A program made the translations under genes and the position numbers. A DNA stretch of 64,000 bases from Planosporangium mesophilum (lineage in GTDB: Bacteria; Actinomycetota; Actinomycetes; Mycobacteriales; Micromonosporaceae), in assembly GCF_016863255.1 (NCBI RefSeq), contig NZ_BOON01000014.1, positions 28,171 to 92,170 on the forward strand, in the 5' to 3' direction. Position 1 is the first letter of the stretch. Each line of letters begins with the position of its first letter. The notes beneath the pieces were generated by a model, which saw only the letters and a program-made list of their open reading frames with translations, had not been told where the DNA came from and did no database searches. Positions 16,428-25,236 of this stretch are shown piece after piece.

Positions 16428-17419
16428 CCGTCCGGAATGACCGTCCGAGCGAAAGGGCCGTCGTGACGCTCCCCGCGACACAGGCCGGGCCGTCCGGGCC
16501 ACGGGCGACGCCACCCCCGACAGGGCGGCGGCGCCCGCGACGCCGGATCCGGCGGTTGACCTCCCGCGACGTCATCACGCTGAGCGTGCTGCTCGGCGTC
16601 GCGGTCTTCCTCGACGTCGCGCTGATCTGGGGGCCGACGCTCGCGTCGGTGCTGCTGTCGTTCACCTCCTGGGACGGGCTGAGCCCGATCAAGCCCATCG
16701 GTACGAGGAACTACCACGCGATCTTCGAGACCTACCCGCTGTTCTGGCCCGCGGCGCGCCACAACCTGCTGTGGCTGGCGTTCCTCGGGCTGGTCGCCAC
16801 CCCGCTGGGGCTGTTGCTGGCCGTACTGCTGGACAAGCAGATCCGGTTCACCCGCTTCTACCAGAGCGCGCTGTTCCTGCCGGTCGTGCTGTCGCTGGCG
16901 ATCGTCGGCTTCATCTCCCAGCTGGTGTTCTCCCGCGACTACGGCGCGCTCAACAGCGTGCTGGGCCGCGGCGCGCACCCGGTCGACTGGCTGGGCGACC
17001 CACACCTCAACATTTGGGTGATGATGGTCGCCGCCAGCTGGCGGCATGTCGGGTACGTGATGATCCTCTACCTGGCCGGCCTGAAGGCCGTCGACCAGTC
17101 GCTGAAGGAGTCGGCCGCGATCGACGGCGCCAACGAGGTGCAGACCTTCTTCCGGGTCACGTTCCCGACGCTGCGGCCGGTCAACATCATCGTCCTCGTC
17201 ATCACGGTGATCGAGGCCCTGCGCGCCTTCGACATCGTGTACGTCGTCAACTCCGGCCGCAACGGTCTGGAACTGCTGTCGGTCCTGGTCTTCGACAACA
17301 TTGTGGGCGAGGCGAGCCGGATCGGGTTCGGCTCGGCGCTGGCGGTGATCCTCTTCGTGATCTGCCTCGGCTTCATCGTCGTGTACCTGTCACGCATCCT
17401 CCGTCAGGAGGATCAGTGA
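16424..17419 (+). CDS. sugar ABC transporter permease (MalF type)
   Basis: A 331-residue inner-membrane permease with six main hydrophobic segments after an Arg/Pro-rich cytoplasmic leader of about 45 residues. The EAA loop that docks the ATPase is ESAAIDGANEVQTFFRVTFP near 225. The GTG at 16424 overlaps the binding-protein stop as GTGA. A second GTG at 16463, after GAAAGGG, is an equally possible start. No ATPase gene is nearby; actinomycete carbohydrate importers of this type usually share one MsiK-like ATPase encoded elsewhere. Confidence 0.92.
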   Translation: MTVRNDRPSERAVVTLPATQAGPSGPRATPPPTGRRRPRRRIRRLTSRDVITLSVLLGVAVFLDVALIWGPTLASVLLSFTSWDGLSPIKPIGTRNYHAIFETYPLFWPAARHNLLWLAFLGLVATPLGLLLAVLLDKQIRFTRFYQSALFLPVVLSLAIVGFISQLVFSRDYGALNSVLGRGAHPVDWLGDPHLNIWVMMVAASWRHVGYVMILYLAGLKAVDQSLKESAAIDGANEVQTFFRVTFPTLRPVNIIVLVITVIEALRAFDIVYVVNSGRNGLELLSVLVFDNIVGEASRIGFGSALAVILFVICLGFIVVYLSRILRQEDQ

Positions 17420-18312
17420 CGGCCGTGGCCACGAGCGTGGAAGGGTTCCGGCGGCAGGCACCGCGCCCCGCCCGTCTGCTGCTGCACGCCTTCCTGGCGC
17501 TCGTGTCGCTGGGCTGGCTCGCGCCGCTGGCGCTGGCGGTGTACGCGTCGCTGCGGCCGTACCACGAGACGGCGGAGGACGGATACTTCTCCCTGCCGCG
17601 CACGCTCACACTGCACTACTACGCCTCGGCGTGGCGCGACGCGGAGCTCACGAAGTACTTCCTCAACAGCCTGCTGATCGCGGTACCGGGCGTCGTCCTG
17701 ACGCTGTTCCTGGCCTCGTTCGTGGCGTTCGCCATCACCCGGGTGCGGCTGCGCTTCGGCGTACCGCTGCTGGTGCTGTTCACCGCGGGCAACCTGCTGC
17801 CGCCGCAGATCATCGTGGTGCCGCTGTACGAGCTGTTCAAGCGGGTACCGCTGCCGGCGTCCATGTCGGACTCGCTGACGCTCTACGACTCGTACTGGGG
17901 AGTCATCGCCATCCACGTGGCGTTCCAGACCGGATTCTGCGTGTTCGTGCTGGCCAACTACATGAGGACCGTCCCGTACGAGATCACCGAGGCGGCCAGG
18001 GTCGACGGCGCCGGGGTGTGGCTCCAGTACTGGCGCGTGATCCTGCCGCTGTGCCGGCCGGCCCTGGCCGCGCTCGGCACCCTCGAGTTCACCTGGATGT
18101 ACAACGACTTCCTCTGGGCCCTGGTACTGATGTCCACGGGGGACAAGATGCCGGTCACCAGTGCGCTCAACAACCTGCGCGGCCAGTTCTTCACCGACTA
18201 CAACCTGCTCGCAGCGGGCGCCGTCATCGTCGCGCTGCCCACCATGGTCGTGTTCTTCGCGCTGCAGCGACAGTTCATCGCCGGGCTCACGCTCGGCTCG
18301 AGCAAGGGGTGA
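17416..18312 (+). CDS. sugar ABC transporter permease (MalG type)
   Basis: A 298-residue membrane permease, partner of the preceding gene. Six hydrophobic helices and the EAA loop EAARVDGAGVWLQYWRVILP near 195 are visible, as is the MalG-like LRPYHETAEDGYFSLP early external loop. The GTG start follows CAGGAGGA and overlaps the upstream stop as GTGA, consistent with equimolar synthesis of the two permeases. It is followed by the alpha-galactosidase. Confidence 0.93.
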   Translation: MTAVATSVEGFRRQAPRPARLLLHAFLALVSLGWLAPLALAVYASLRPYHETAEDGYFSLPRTLTLHYYASAWRDAELTKYFLNSLLIAVPGVVLTLFLASFVAFAITRVRLRFGVPLLVLFTAGNLLPPQIIVVPLYELFKRVPLPASMSDSLTLYDSYWGVIAIHVAFQTGFCVFVLANYMRTVPYEITEAARVDGAGVWLQYWRVILPLCRPALAALGTLEFTWMYNDFLWALVLMSTGDKMPVTSALNNLRGQFFTDYNLLAAGAVIVALPTMVVFFALQRQFIAGLTLGSSKG

Positions 18313-18318
18313 TCCTGG

Positions 18319-19656
18319 GTGACCTTCCACATCCTGGAGGAGCTGCCGGTCGACCCGGACCGGGCGCGGGTGTACGAGCACGGCTGGCAGAGTTGGAGCC
18401 CGACCACGACGTACCCGGTCACCGCGACGTCGTGGCGCCCGGTGCGGCCGGCCACCCAGGTCATGGCCTACCGGCCGGGCAAGCCGGGTCCGGAGCGCGG
18501 CTTCCAGGGCGAGGGCCTGCTCGCGGTCGACCCCGGCGACGGCGGCGCGGTGCGGCTGTACGCCACCACCGACGGTCTGGCCGAGGTGGCGTCGATCCGG
18601 GCGTCCTTCGTGGAGGGACGGGTACGGGTCAGCAGCGACGGACCGGTCGTCACCCTGACCCACGAATCGATGGAGGGTGGGCTCGCCGCGTGGGGCGACG
18701 CGTTCGCCAGCGCGGTCGGGGTGGTGCCGCCGCGGCCGGCGCCGACGGTCTGGTGCTCGTGGTACCACTACTTCACCGAGGTCACCGAGGCCGACATCGA
18801 CGAGAACCTGGCCGCCCTGGGCGGCCACGACCTGCCGGTGGACGTGGTACAGGTCGATGACGGCTGGCAGTCCGAGATCGGGGACTGGCTGACCCTCTCC
18901 GACCGGTTCGCCTCCCTGCCCGGCCTGGTGGCCCGTGTTCGGGACGCCGGTAGGCGTACCGGCATCTGGGTGGCTCCGTTCCTGGTCAGCCGGCGCAGCG
19001 AGACGGCCCGGGAACACCCCGACTGGCTGCTGCGCGACGCCGAGGGCGACCCGGTCGACGCCGGGTTCAACTGGGGCGCGCCGCTGTACGCACTGGACAC
19101 CACCCACCCGGGGGTGCGCGGCTACCTCACCGAGGCGTTCGGCCGGCTCCGCTCGTACGGTATCGACTATTTCAAGATTGATTTCATCTACGCCGGCGCC
19201 CTGGACGGCGTGCGCCACGACGACTCCCGCCCGCTGGACGCGTACCGGTCCGGGGTCAACCTGATCCGCGAGGCGATCGGGGACGAGTCGTACCTGCTGG
19301 GCTGCGGCGCGCCGATCCTGCCCAGCGTCGGCCTGGTCGACGCGGTGCGGGTCTCGGCCGATGTGGCCCCGGCGTACGAGCCGGCCGACGGAGACCCGTC
19401 ACAGCCCTCCCAGGTGGGCGCGACGATCTCGACGGTGGCCCGGGCCTGGCAGCACGGCCGGTTCTGGGTCAACGACCCGGACTGCGTGGTGGCCCGGCCG
19501 GAGATCGAGCGGCGCGAGGAGTGGGCCGGCGTGGTGGCCCGGTACGGCGGACTGCGGGCCTCGTCGGACCGGATCGCCGCGCTCGACGACTGGGGTCTGG
19601 AGACGACGAGACGCCTCCTGACCGACGTGCCGCCACCCACCCCCTTCCCCTCATGA
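18319..19656 (+). CDS. GH36 alpha-galactosidase
   Basis: A 445-residue glycoside hydrolase family 36 (melibiase) enzyme. The TIM barrel begins near PTVWCSWYHYF (143-152), with DVVQVDDGWQ at 175-184, nucleophile Asp288 in YFKIDF and acid/base Asp348 in RVSADV. There is no signal peptide, so it acts on alpha-galactosides after import. It is shorter than the large tetrameric GH36 enzymes because it lacks most of the N-terminal beta-supersandwich. GTG start after AAGGGG. Its galactose product would feed the divergent galK-galT genes. Its TGA overlaps the helD stop in the palindrome TCATGA. Confidence 0.92.
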   Translation: MTFHILEELPVDPDRARVYEHGWQSWSPTTTYPVTATSWRPVRPATQVMAYRPGKPGPERGFQGEGLLAVDPGDGGAVRLYATTDGLAEVASIRASFVEGRVRVSSDGPVVTLTHESMEGGLAAWGDAFASAVGVVPPRPAPTVWCSWYHYFTEVTEADIDENLAALGGHDLPVDVVQVDDGWQSEIGDWLTLSDRFASLPGLVARVRDAGRRTGIWVAPFLVSRRSETAREHPDWLLRDAEGDPVDAGFNWGAPLYALDTTHPGVRGYLTEAFGRLRSYGIDYFKIDFIYAGALDGVRHDDSRPLDAYRSGVNLIREAIGDESYLLGCGAPILPSVGLVDAVRVSADVAPAYEPADGDPSQPSQVGATISTVARAWQHGRFWVNDPDCVVARPEIERREEWAGVVARYGGLRASSDRIAALDDWGLETTRRLLTDVPPPTPFPS

Positions 19657-19660
19657 GGGG
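19647..19660. terminator. palindrome at convergent stops
   Basis: CCCCTCATGAGGGG is a perfect 14-base palindrome that contains both overlapping stop codons of the alpha-galactosidase and HelD genes. It may serve as a short shared terminator, but with no loop it is weak as an RNA hairpin. Confidence 0.3.
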
Positions 19661-21882
19661 GACGGGGGGAGCCAGGACGCGTCCGTGCCGACGGTGGTCA
19701 GGCGTTGGGTGGCCCGCGACAGGGCGACGTAGAGCGTACGCACGCCGGAGCGCCCCTCGTCCCGGATCGCCGACGGCTCGACGACGATCACGCCGTCGTA
19801 CTCCATGCCCTTCGCCTCCAGGCTGCCCACCACCTGCAGGCGCTCGTCGCCCGCGCCGGTGAACCAGCCGGCCACCTCGGCCCGCATTTCCATCGGCGTG
19901 ATCACACCCACCGTGCCGGCCACCTCGGCCAGGACCTGCGACGCCGCCCGCACCGTCAGGTCGCGCAGGTCGGACGGGGCCACGGTGTGGTGGACCGGGA
20001 GCATGCCCGACGAGCGCACCGCGGTGGGCAGCTCAAGCTGCGGCTCGGCGCGGCGGATCACCGCGGCGGCCAGGTCGAAGATCTCGGCGGCGTTGCGGTA
20101 GTTGGTGGTGAGCGTGTACTCGCTGCGGCGCCGTGTCCCGATCGCCGCCTCCATCGCCCGGGCGGCCTCGGCCGCGTCGGTCCAGGCGGCCTGCGCCGGG
20201 TCGCCCACGATCGTCCAGCTCGCGTGCGGACCGCGCCGCCCGATCATCCGCCACTGCATCGGCGAGACGTCCTGCGCCTCGTCCACCACGACGTGCGCGT
20301 AGTCGCGGTAGTCCTCGGGGCGCTCGGTGGCGGCCGCGCGGGCCGCGGCCATCCGGTCCGCGTACGTGGTGAGCTCCCGGATCCCGTCGGCGACGTGATA
20401 CGGGTCGCGGCGGGCCCGCTTACGTACCGGCGGCTTGCCGAGCAGGTCGTCCAGCTCGTCGAGCAGGGCCACGTCGGCGACCGTGTACCCGTCCGGATTG
20501 AACGCCCCCGCCAGCCGGTCGATCTCGACCCGCGACAGGATGCCGTCGCACGACCGGCGCAGCCGCTTCGGGTCGGTCAGCCAGCCCAGGACGGTCTGCG
20601 GGGTCAGCAGCGGCCACCAAGCGCCCATGAACTGGATGAACTCGCGGTTCGAGGCGATCTCCGAGGCGAACTCCTCGCGGGTCTGCTGCCGGTGAGCCGG
20701 CAGCAGCTGCAGGCTCTGCCGCCAGAGTGCGTCCAGCACGTGCCCGGCGGCCTTCGCCCGGACCGCGTTGCGCCGGGGGCCCGGAGCCAGCAGGTCTCGA
20801 CGGATCTCGTCGAGCGCCCGTCGGTCGAGTTGGAGGAGCTGGCCGCGGTAGAGCACCCGGAACCGGTCGGGTGTGCCGGGCACCGCGTCCCGGACGGCGC
20901 GGGCCAGGACCCGCGCCATCCGCAGCGACCCTTTGACGGCGGCGATCTCGTTCGGGTCGTGCCGGGTGGCGGTGACGTCCTCCACGACCTGGGCCAGCGA
21001 GCGCAGGGTCACGGTCTCCTCGCCGAGCGAGGGCAGCACCCGGCTGACGTAGTTGACGAACACCTCCGACGGGCCGACGACCAGTACGCCGCCGCTCTCG
21101 AACCGGTTGCGGTCGGCGTAGAGCAGGTACGCCGCCCGGTGCAGGGCCACGGCGGTCTTCCCGGTGCCGGGACCGCCGCGTACGAGCGTCACGCCGAGGG
21201 CGGGGGAGCGGATCGCGTCGTCCTGTTCGCGCTGGATCGTCGCCACGATGTCGCGCATGCCGTGGCCGGTGGCCCGGCTGAGCGTGGCGAGCAGCGCGCC
21301 GTCGCCGACGACCGGCATGTCCTGTGGCGCCGCGGCCGGGTCGAGCAGGTCGTCCTCGACGTCGAGGACGGTCTCCCCGGAGCTGCGCAGGGTCCGGCGG
21401 CGTACCACACCCATCCGGTCGGTGGGGGTGGCGCGGTAGAAGGGCGCGGCGGCCGGTGCCCGCCAGTCGACCACGAGCGACTCGTGCTCCTCGTCGCGCA
21501 GGCCGAGACGCCCGATGTACCGGGCCTCGCCGCCCGGTACCGCCGGCTCCACGGGGCTGGAGTACTCGTCGCTGCGCCGGGCCTCCGGAGCCAGGTCGAG
21601 TCGGCCGAAGACCAGGCCCTCGTACTCGGCGTCCAGGGCGTGCCGGCGGCGCGCGGCGTGGAACACCATCGCGTCGCGCTCGACCAGTGAGCCGTGCGTG
21701 CCCACCCGGGACATGCCGTAGCCGGCCTTCTCCGCCTCGGCGACGGTGCGGCGCAGTTCACCCAGCCGGGTGTACACCCGGTCCACGTACCGTTGCTCGT
21801 TGTCGATCTCGACCTGACGGATGGGGTCGGAGTCGTGTACAGGTGCGGACAAGCGTGACTCCAGCGGTCGGGAACGGGCCAT
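19651..21882 (-). CDS. helD: HelD-type RNA polymerase-associated helicase-like ATPase
   Basis: A 743-residue superfamily 1 ATPase of the actinobacterial HelD class, which enters RNA polymerase channels and recycles stalled complexes; some relatives (HelR) protect against rifampicin. An N-terminal coiled-coil arm (about 20-55) is followed by EYEGLVFGRLDL and YIGRLGLRDEEHESLVVDWR, both diagnostic of HelD. Walker A is GGPGTGKTAV at 236-245, Walker B/DEAQD lies in VVDEAQDVSPMQWRMIGRR, and the C-terminal motifs are EAKGMEYDGV and YVALSRATQRL. Whether it confers rifampicin resistance cannot be read from sequence. Confidence 0.92.
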   Translation of the reverse strand: MARSRPLESRLSAPVHDSDPIRQVEIDNEQRYVDRVYTRLGELRRTVAEAEKAGYGMSRVGTHGSLVERDAMVFHAARRRHALDAEYEGLVFGRLDLAPEARRSDEYSSPVEPAVPGGEARYIGRLGLRDEEHESLVVDWRAPAAAPFYRATPTDRMGVVRRRTLRSSGETVLDVEDDLLDPAAAPQDMPVVGDGALLATLSRATGHGMRDIVATIQREQDDAIRSPALGVTLVRGGPGTGKTAVALHRAAYLLYADRNRFESGGVLVVGPSEVFVNYVSRVLPSLGEETVTLRSLAQVVEDVTATRHDPNEIAAVKGSLRMARVLARAVRDAVPGTPDRFRVLYRGQLLQLDRRALDEIRRDLLAPGPRRNAVRAKAAGHVLDALWRQSLQLLPAHRQQTREEFASEIASNREFIQFMGAWWPLLTPQTVLGWLTDPKRLRRSCDGILSRVEIDRLAGAFNPDGYTVADVALLDELDDLLGKPPVRKRARRDPYHVADGIRELTTYADRMAAARAAATERPEDYRDYAHVVVDEAQDVSPMQWRMIGRRGPHASWTIVGDPAQAAWTDAAEAARAMEAAIGTRRRSEYTLTTNYRNAAEIFDLAAAVIRRAEPQLELPTAVRSSGMLPVHHTVAPSDLRDLTVRAASQVLAEVAGTVGVITPMEMRAEVAGWFTGAGDERLQVVGSLEAKGMEYDGVIVVEPSAIRDEGRSGVRTLYVALSRATQRLTTVGTDASWLPPSPS

Positions 21883-21978
21883 GGCGAGCTTACGCAGTGT
21901 GTCGACGCGAAGGATCGGTCGTCGGGACAGTGTCGCGCGTGCCTGCGGTCGGTGACGACGACCGCGGGCGTCCTACCG

Positions 21979-22635
21979 TCAGCCGACGGCCGTCGTCTTC
22001 TCTTCGGCCGGCGCGGTCTTCGCCTCCTCGTGCAGGTGTCGGGCGGCCCTGTGCTTGAGGAAGATCGTCGTGGCCAGGCCGGCGACCACGGCGACGACCA
22101 GAGCCACCCAGGAGAACTGCTTGAGCCAGTGCTCGGCGGCCCGGCCGAGGTAGAAGATCGCGAAGGCGGTGCCGTACGCCCACACGATGCCGCCGGCGGC
22201 GTTGGCCAGCAGGAACTTCGGGTACGGCACCCGGAGCGCGCCCGCCAGCGGACCCGCGAGGATGCGCAGCAGCGCCACGAACCGGCCGAAGAACACCGCC
22301 CACACGCCGTACCGCTGGAAAAGGCGCTCGGCGTGGGCCAGGTGCGCCGGACCGAAGTGCTTGGGGAACCGACGGCCGAACCGCTCCAGGACGGCGCGCC
22401 CGCCGCGCCGGCCCACCGCGTACCCCACCGAGTCCCCGACGACGGCGCCGATCGAGGCGGCCAGCCCCACGAGCCACGGGCTGGTCAGCCCGGTGGAGGC
22501 CAACAGCGACGCGCCCACCAGGGTGATCTCGCCGGGCAGCGGGATGCCCATGCTCTCGAGGCCGATGACCAGGCACACCAGCGCGTAGATCGCGAACGGC
22601 GGGAGGCTACCCATCCATGCCTCGATGAAATGCAC
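21979..22635 (-). CDS. DedA family membrane protein
   Basis: A 218-residue DedA/SNARE-associated protein of the inner membrane, a family of proton-dependent transporters or flippases involved in undecaprenyl-phosphate or phospholipid recycling. It shows GLESMGIPLPGEITLV with the conserved acidic residues, GDSVGYAVGRRGG near 70, and FFGRFVALLRILAGPLAGAL with the conserved Arg pair, plus five or six hydrophobic segments. The GTG at 22635 follows GGGAGG and is chosen over an upstream ATG at 22725 that adds a Pro/Ala-rich leader. A C-terminal Lys/Glu tail is cytoplasmic. Confidence 0.9.
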   Translation of the reverse strand: MHFIEAWMGSLPPFAIYALVCLVIGLESMGIPLPGEITLVGASLLASTGLTSPWLVGLAASIGAVVGDSVGYAVGRRGGRAVLERFGRRFPKHFGPAHLAHAERLFQRYGVWAVFFGRFVALLRILAGPLAGALRVPYPKFLLANAAGGIVWAYGTAFAIFYLGRAAEHWLKQFSWVALVVAVVAGLATTIFLKHRAARHLHEEAKTAPAEEKTTAVG

Positions 22636-22759
22636 GGTGTTCCTCCCATGGCCGGCACCGGCTGCCATGGGGAGTTTACGCGGGTACGGCCACGGAGGAG
22701 GCGCCACCGCTGCAGGCGGGGGCAAACGTGGGGGCCTTACCCCGAGAAGCGGAACCCTC

Positions 22760-23758
22760 TCAGGCGGCTTCGGCCGTCGCCTCGCCCCGGGTCCGGCGCC
22801 GCAGTCGCTGCCCGGTACGGGGCGGGATCGTCGGCACCCCGCTGGCCCGCTGGCAGACCCGCGCGATCGCGCCGGTGACCTCGTCGGGGCACTCCAGCGG
22901 CAGCATGTGTCCGGCGTCCGGGCAGATCACGTGCTCGGCCCCGGGCAGTGCGCCGACGATCGTGTCCGCGCAGTTGCTGGGGGTCAGCCGGTCCTGGCCG
23001 CCGACCAGGACGGCCGACGGCAGCTTCGCCATGTGCACCAGCGCGTCGACCCGGTGCTGCTCCTCGAACCAGGGCCGGAAGCCGCCGATCGTGGCGAGCC
23101 GGGCCTTGCTGATCATGCCGAGCGTCAGGCGTACCGCCGCCGGATCGGCGGTACGGCCGAAGCCGAAGAACCGGATGCCGGGGGAGAGGACGGGCATCAT
23201 CGGGCGGTGCAGCCGCCACGGGCCGGACCGGGCCAGCAGCGCCGCCCCGGTGAGTTCGAGCGTGCGCACGATCCGCGCGACCCCGGGAGCCAGCCCGTAC
23301 GTGGTGTGCGTGGTGCCCTCGGCCGTCGTGCACATGAGCGCCACCCCGGCCACCCGCTCGGTGAACTCGGTCGCGTGGCGGTGCGCGTACTCCATGATCG
23401 TCATGCCGCCCATCGAGTGGCCGGCGAGGACGACCTTGCCCTCCGGTACCCGTTCGCGCAGGACCGCATGGAGATCGTCGGCGAGCTGGGCCAGGGTCGT
23501 GGTGGTACGCGGACAGGCCGTCGAGTGACCGTGTCCGCGCAGGTCGAAGGCGAGGATGCGGAGCGGGGCACCCATCAGGGCCGGCAGGTCGGCGACCTGG
23601 CGCCGCCACAGCCGGGCGTCGAGCGTCCAGCCGTGGAGCAGAACGACGGTCAGCGGACTCGAGGGGTCGCCGTGTTCCTCGACGTGCAGGCGTACCCCGT
23701 CGGGGAGGCTGACGGTGGATACCGAGGGCATGCCTTCTGATACCCGTGACGTACTCAT
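22760..23758 (-). CDS. alpha/beta hydrolase
   Basis: A 332-residue alpha/beta-hydrolase-fold enzyme. VVLLHGWTLDARLW carries the oxyanion-hole HG, FDLRGHGHS follows, and the nucleophile elbow is AGHSMGGM. The distal Asp is in VGGQDRLTP, and the catalytic His is in CPDAGHMLPLE. The C-terminus is Arg-rich. The start at 23758 has little ribosome site and may be leaderless; ATG 23731 (after AGAAGG) is an alternative. Substrate unknown; no neighbouring pathway gives a hint. Confidence 0.87.
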   Translation of the reverse strand: MSTSRVSEGMPSVSTVSLPDGVRLHVEEHGDPSSPLTVVLLHGWTLDARLWRRQVADLPALMGAPLRILAFDLRGHGHSTACPRTTTTLAQLADDLHAVLRERVPEGKVVLAGHSMGGMTIMEYAHRHATEFTERVAGVALMCTTAEGTTHTTYGLAPGVARIVRTLELTGAALLARSGPWRLHRPMMPVLSPGIRFFGFGRTADPAAVRLTLGMISKARLATIGGFRPWFEEQHRVDALVHMAKLPSAVLVGGQDRLTPSNCADTIVGALPGAEHVICPDAGHMLPLECPDEVTGAIARVCQRASGVPTIPPRTGQRLRRRTRGEATAEAA

Positions 23759-23857
23759 AGGTAACAAGGTAAATATCCGAGTCCCTCGGACGTGATCACT
23801 GTCGCACTTCTGCCGGTTCGGCTGTTCGTAGCCGACCTCGCGGGTGATCCTTGAGAG

Positions 23858-24517
23858 ATGATGGGGCTCCCGCCGTTCGACGAACCGTTGACCACCGGGG
23901 CCGGCCGGGACGCCGGCGAGCGGTCCTCGCTCGAGGCGAGCACGCCGCTGGCCCGGCTGCTCGCCGGCAACCAGCGGTTCGCCGCCGGGCGGCCGCGGTA
24001 CGGGCACGACGTCAACGCGCCCCGGGCGCGTACCGCCGAGCACCGGCCGTGGGCCCTGGTGATCGGCTGCCTGGACTCGCGGGTGCCGCCGGAGGCCGTC
24101 TTCGACCAGGACTTCGGCGACATCGTGGTGGTCCGTACCGGTGGGCACGTGCTCGACGACGCGGGGCTCGGCTCGGTCGAGTTCTGCGTCTCCGCCTTCG
24201 GCGTGCCGCTCGTCGTGGTCCTCGGCCACCAGTACTGCGGCGCGGTCACCGCCACCGTCCGGGCTCTGGACAGCGGCGTGCGGCCGGGTGGCCTGACCGA
24301 CCGGCTGGTGGACGAGATCGCGCCGGCGGTCGACCGGAGCGGCGACGCGGATCCGGCGGAGCGCGTGGAGGAGGCGATCGACCGGCACGTCGCCCGTACC
24401 GTGGCGAAGGTGTCGGAACTGCGGCTGGTCGCCGAGCGCGTCGCGGCCGGCGCGCTGGAGGTCGTCGGCGCCCGCTACCAGGTGGAGACCGGGCAGGTCA
24501 GGGTCCTCGGCCGGTAG
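23858..24517 (+). CDS. beta-carbonic anhydrase
   Basis: A 219-residue beta-class carbonic anhydrase, interconverting CO2 and bicarbonate in the cytoplasm. Zn ligands are visible as Cys71, His124 and Cys127 (GCLDSR and GHQYCGAV), with the Asp73-Arg75 dyad; Leu72 replaces the Ser usual in CSDSR. VVRTGGHVLDDAGLGSVEF is typical. The bicarbonate product is a substrate of acyl-CoA carboxylases such as the AccD encoded 3 kb away, but the genes are not linked in an operon. Followed by a duplicated segment and a strong hairpin. Confidence 0.93.
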   Translation: MMGLPPFDEPLTTGAGRDAGERSSLEASTPLARLLAGNQRFAAGRPRYGHDVNAPRARTAEHRPWALVIGCLDSRVPPEAVFDQDFGDIVVVRTGGHVLDDAGLGSVEFCVSAFGVPLVVVLGHQYCGAVTATVRALDSGVRPGGLTDRLVDEIAPAVDRSGDADPAERVEEAIDRHVARTVAKVSELRLVAERVAAGALEVVGARYQVETGQVRVLGR

Positions 24518-24561
24518 GGCACCTCAGACACGATCGGCCGGTAGGACTCTCAGACACGAAG
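24508..24561 (+). repeat. 27-bp tandem duplication at the end of the carbonic anhydrase gene
   Basis: CGGCCGGTAGGGCACCTCAG plus ACACGAT, which contains the TAG stop, is followed at once by a second copy starting CGGCCGGTAGGACTCTCAG and ending ACACGAAG. The second copy repeats the final codon and stop downstream of the real one. Confidence 0.8.
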
Positions 24562-24590
24562 AGCGCCCCACGGACATCCGTGGGGCGCTC
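24561..24590. terminator. strong bidirectional terminator hairpin
   Basis: GAGCGCCCCACGGA, loop CA/T, and TCCGTGGGGCGCTC form a perfect stem of about 13-14 bp, followed by AAACG on the plus side. It separates the carbonic anhydrase gene from the convergent small conserved gene. Confidence 0.85.
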
Positions 24591-24610
24591 AAACGTTGGT
24601 TATGACGAGG

Positions 24611-24943
24611 TCACTCGCCGAAGACGCCGGCCTCGACCAGGCGCTTCTCGGTGGCGTCCCAACCGTGGTCGGGGTTGGCCTCGTTCAGGGCGCCCAGCTC
24701 GGCGCGGATCTTGGCGGCGTGCCCGGCCGTGGCCAGCACCCGGATCTCCTCGATGAAGGCCTCGGAGTCGGTGCGCAGGTGGAGGGTCTTGCCGTTGGTC
24801 AGGTTACGCACGTAGGCGTTCCGACCGTTGTTCAGCGGGATGACGTACTTGAACTCACCCAGCACGCTCAGGGCGCCACCAGCCGCGCCGGCCTGGCCGG
24901 CGCGGACAGAGGCGCGCGCGGTCTTCGAGGTGTTGCTCGCCAC
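24611..24943 (-). CDS. conserved actinobacterial hypothetical protein
   Basis: A 110-residue protein with no signal peptide. The N-terminal 25 residues are Ala/Gly-rich (TSKTARASVRAGQAGAAGG), followed by a beta-rich core (EFKYVIPLNNGRNAYVRNL, then GKTLHLRTDSEAFIEE) and a C-terminal helix. The GTG start follows AAGGAG. I recognise it only as a conserved protein of actinomycetes; no activity is known to me. Monocistronic, ending at a strong hairpin. Confidence 0.75.
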   Translation of the reverse strand: MASNTSKTARASVRAGQAGAAGGALSVLGEFKYVIPLNNGRNAYVRNLTNGKTLHLRTDSEAFIEEIRVLATAGHAAKIRAELGALNEANPDHGWDATEKRLVEAGVFGE

Positions 24944-25236
24944 GGCGGGACTCCTTGCACAATCAAGCGGGTAATAGAGAAGCGGCACAGGGCGCCGAGG
25001 AAACTTTACACGACCACACCTGGTGATCTCATCCTCGACAGTGCCTACCGACCGTCTCGCCTTGCGTTACGGACCGGTCACTAGTTACCTGAACAGGTGC
25101 CAGGCGTTAGATATTTCGTCACGAGCCTGCCTTAACGTTCACTGGCGCGCTCCTGGCTACAACCGTCATCATGAACACGGTCCTTTCGGGATCGAGGTCG
25201 TAGGGGAAGACGCACCTCGGCTCCGGGAGGTTGATC
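24944..25236. promoter_or_regulatory. divergent intergenic region
   Basis: 293 bases between the minus-strand conserved gene and the plus-strand DUF3145 gene. It is less GC-rich than its surroundings and must contain both promoters. The word CGTTAC/GTTACC occurs twice near 25065-25090, and AACGTTCACTGG lies near 25133. No clean palindrome was found. Confidence 0.35.
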
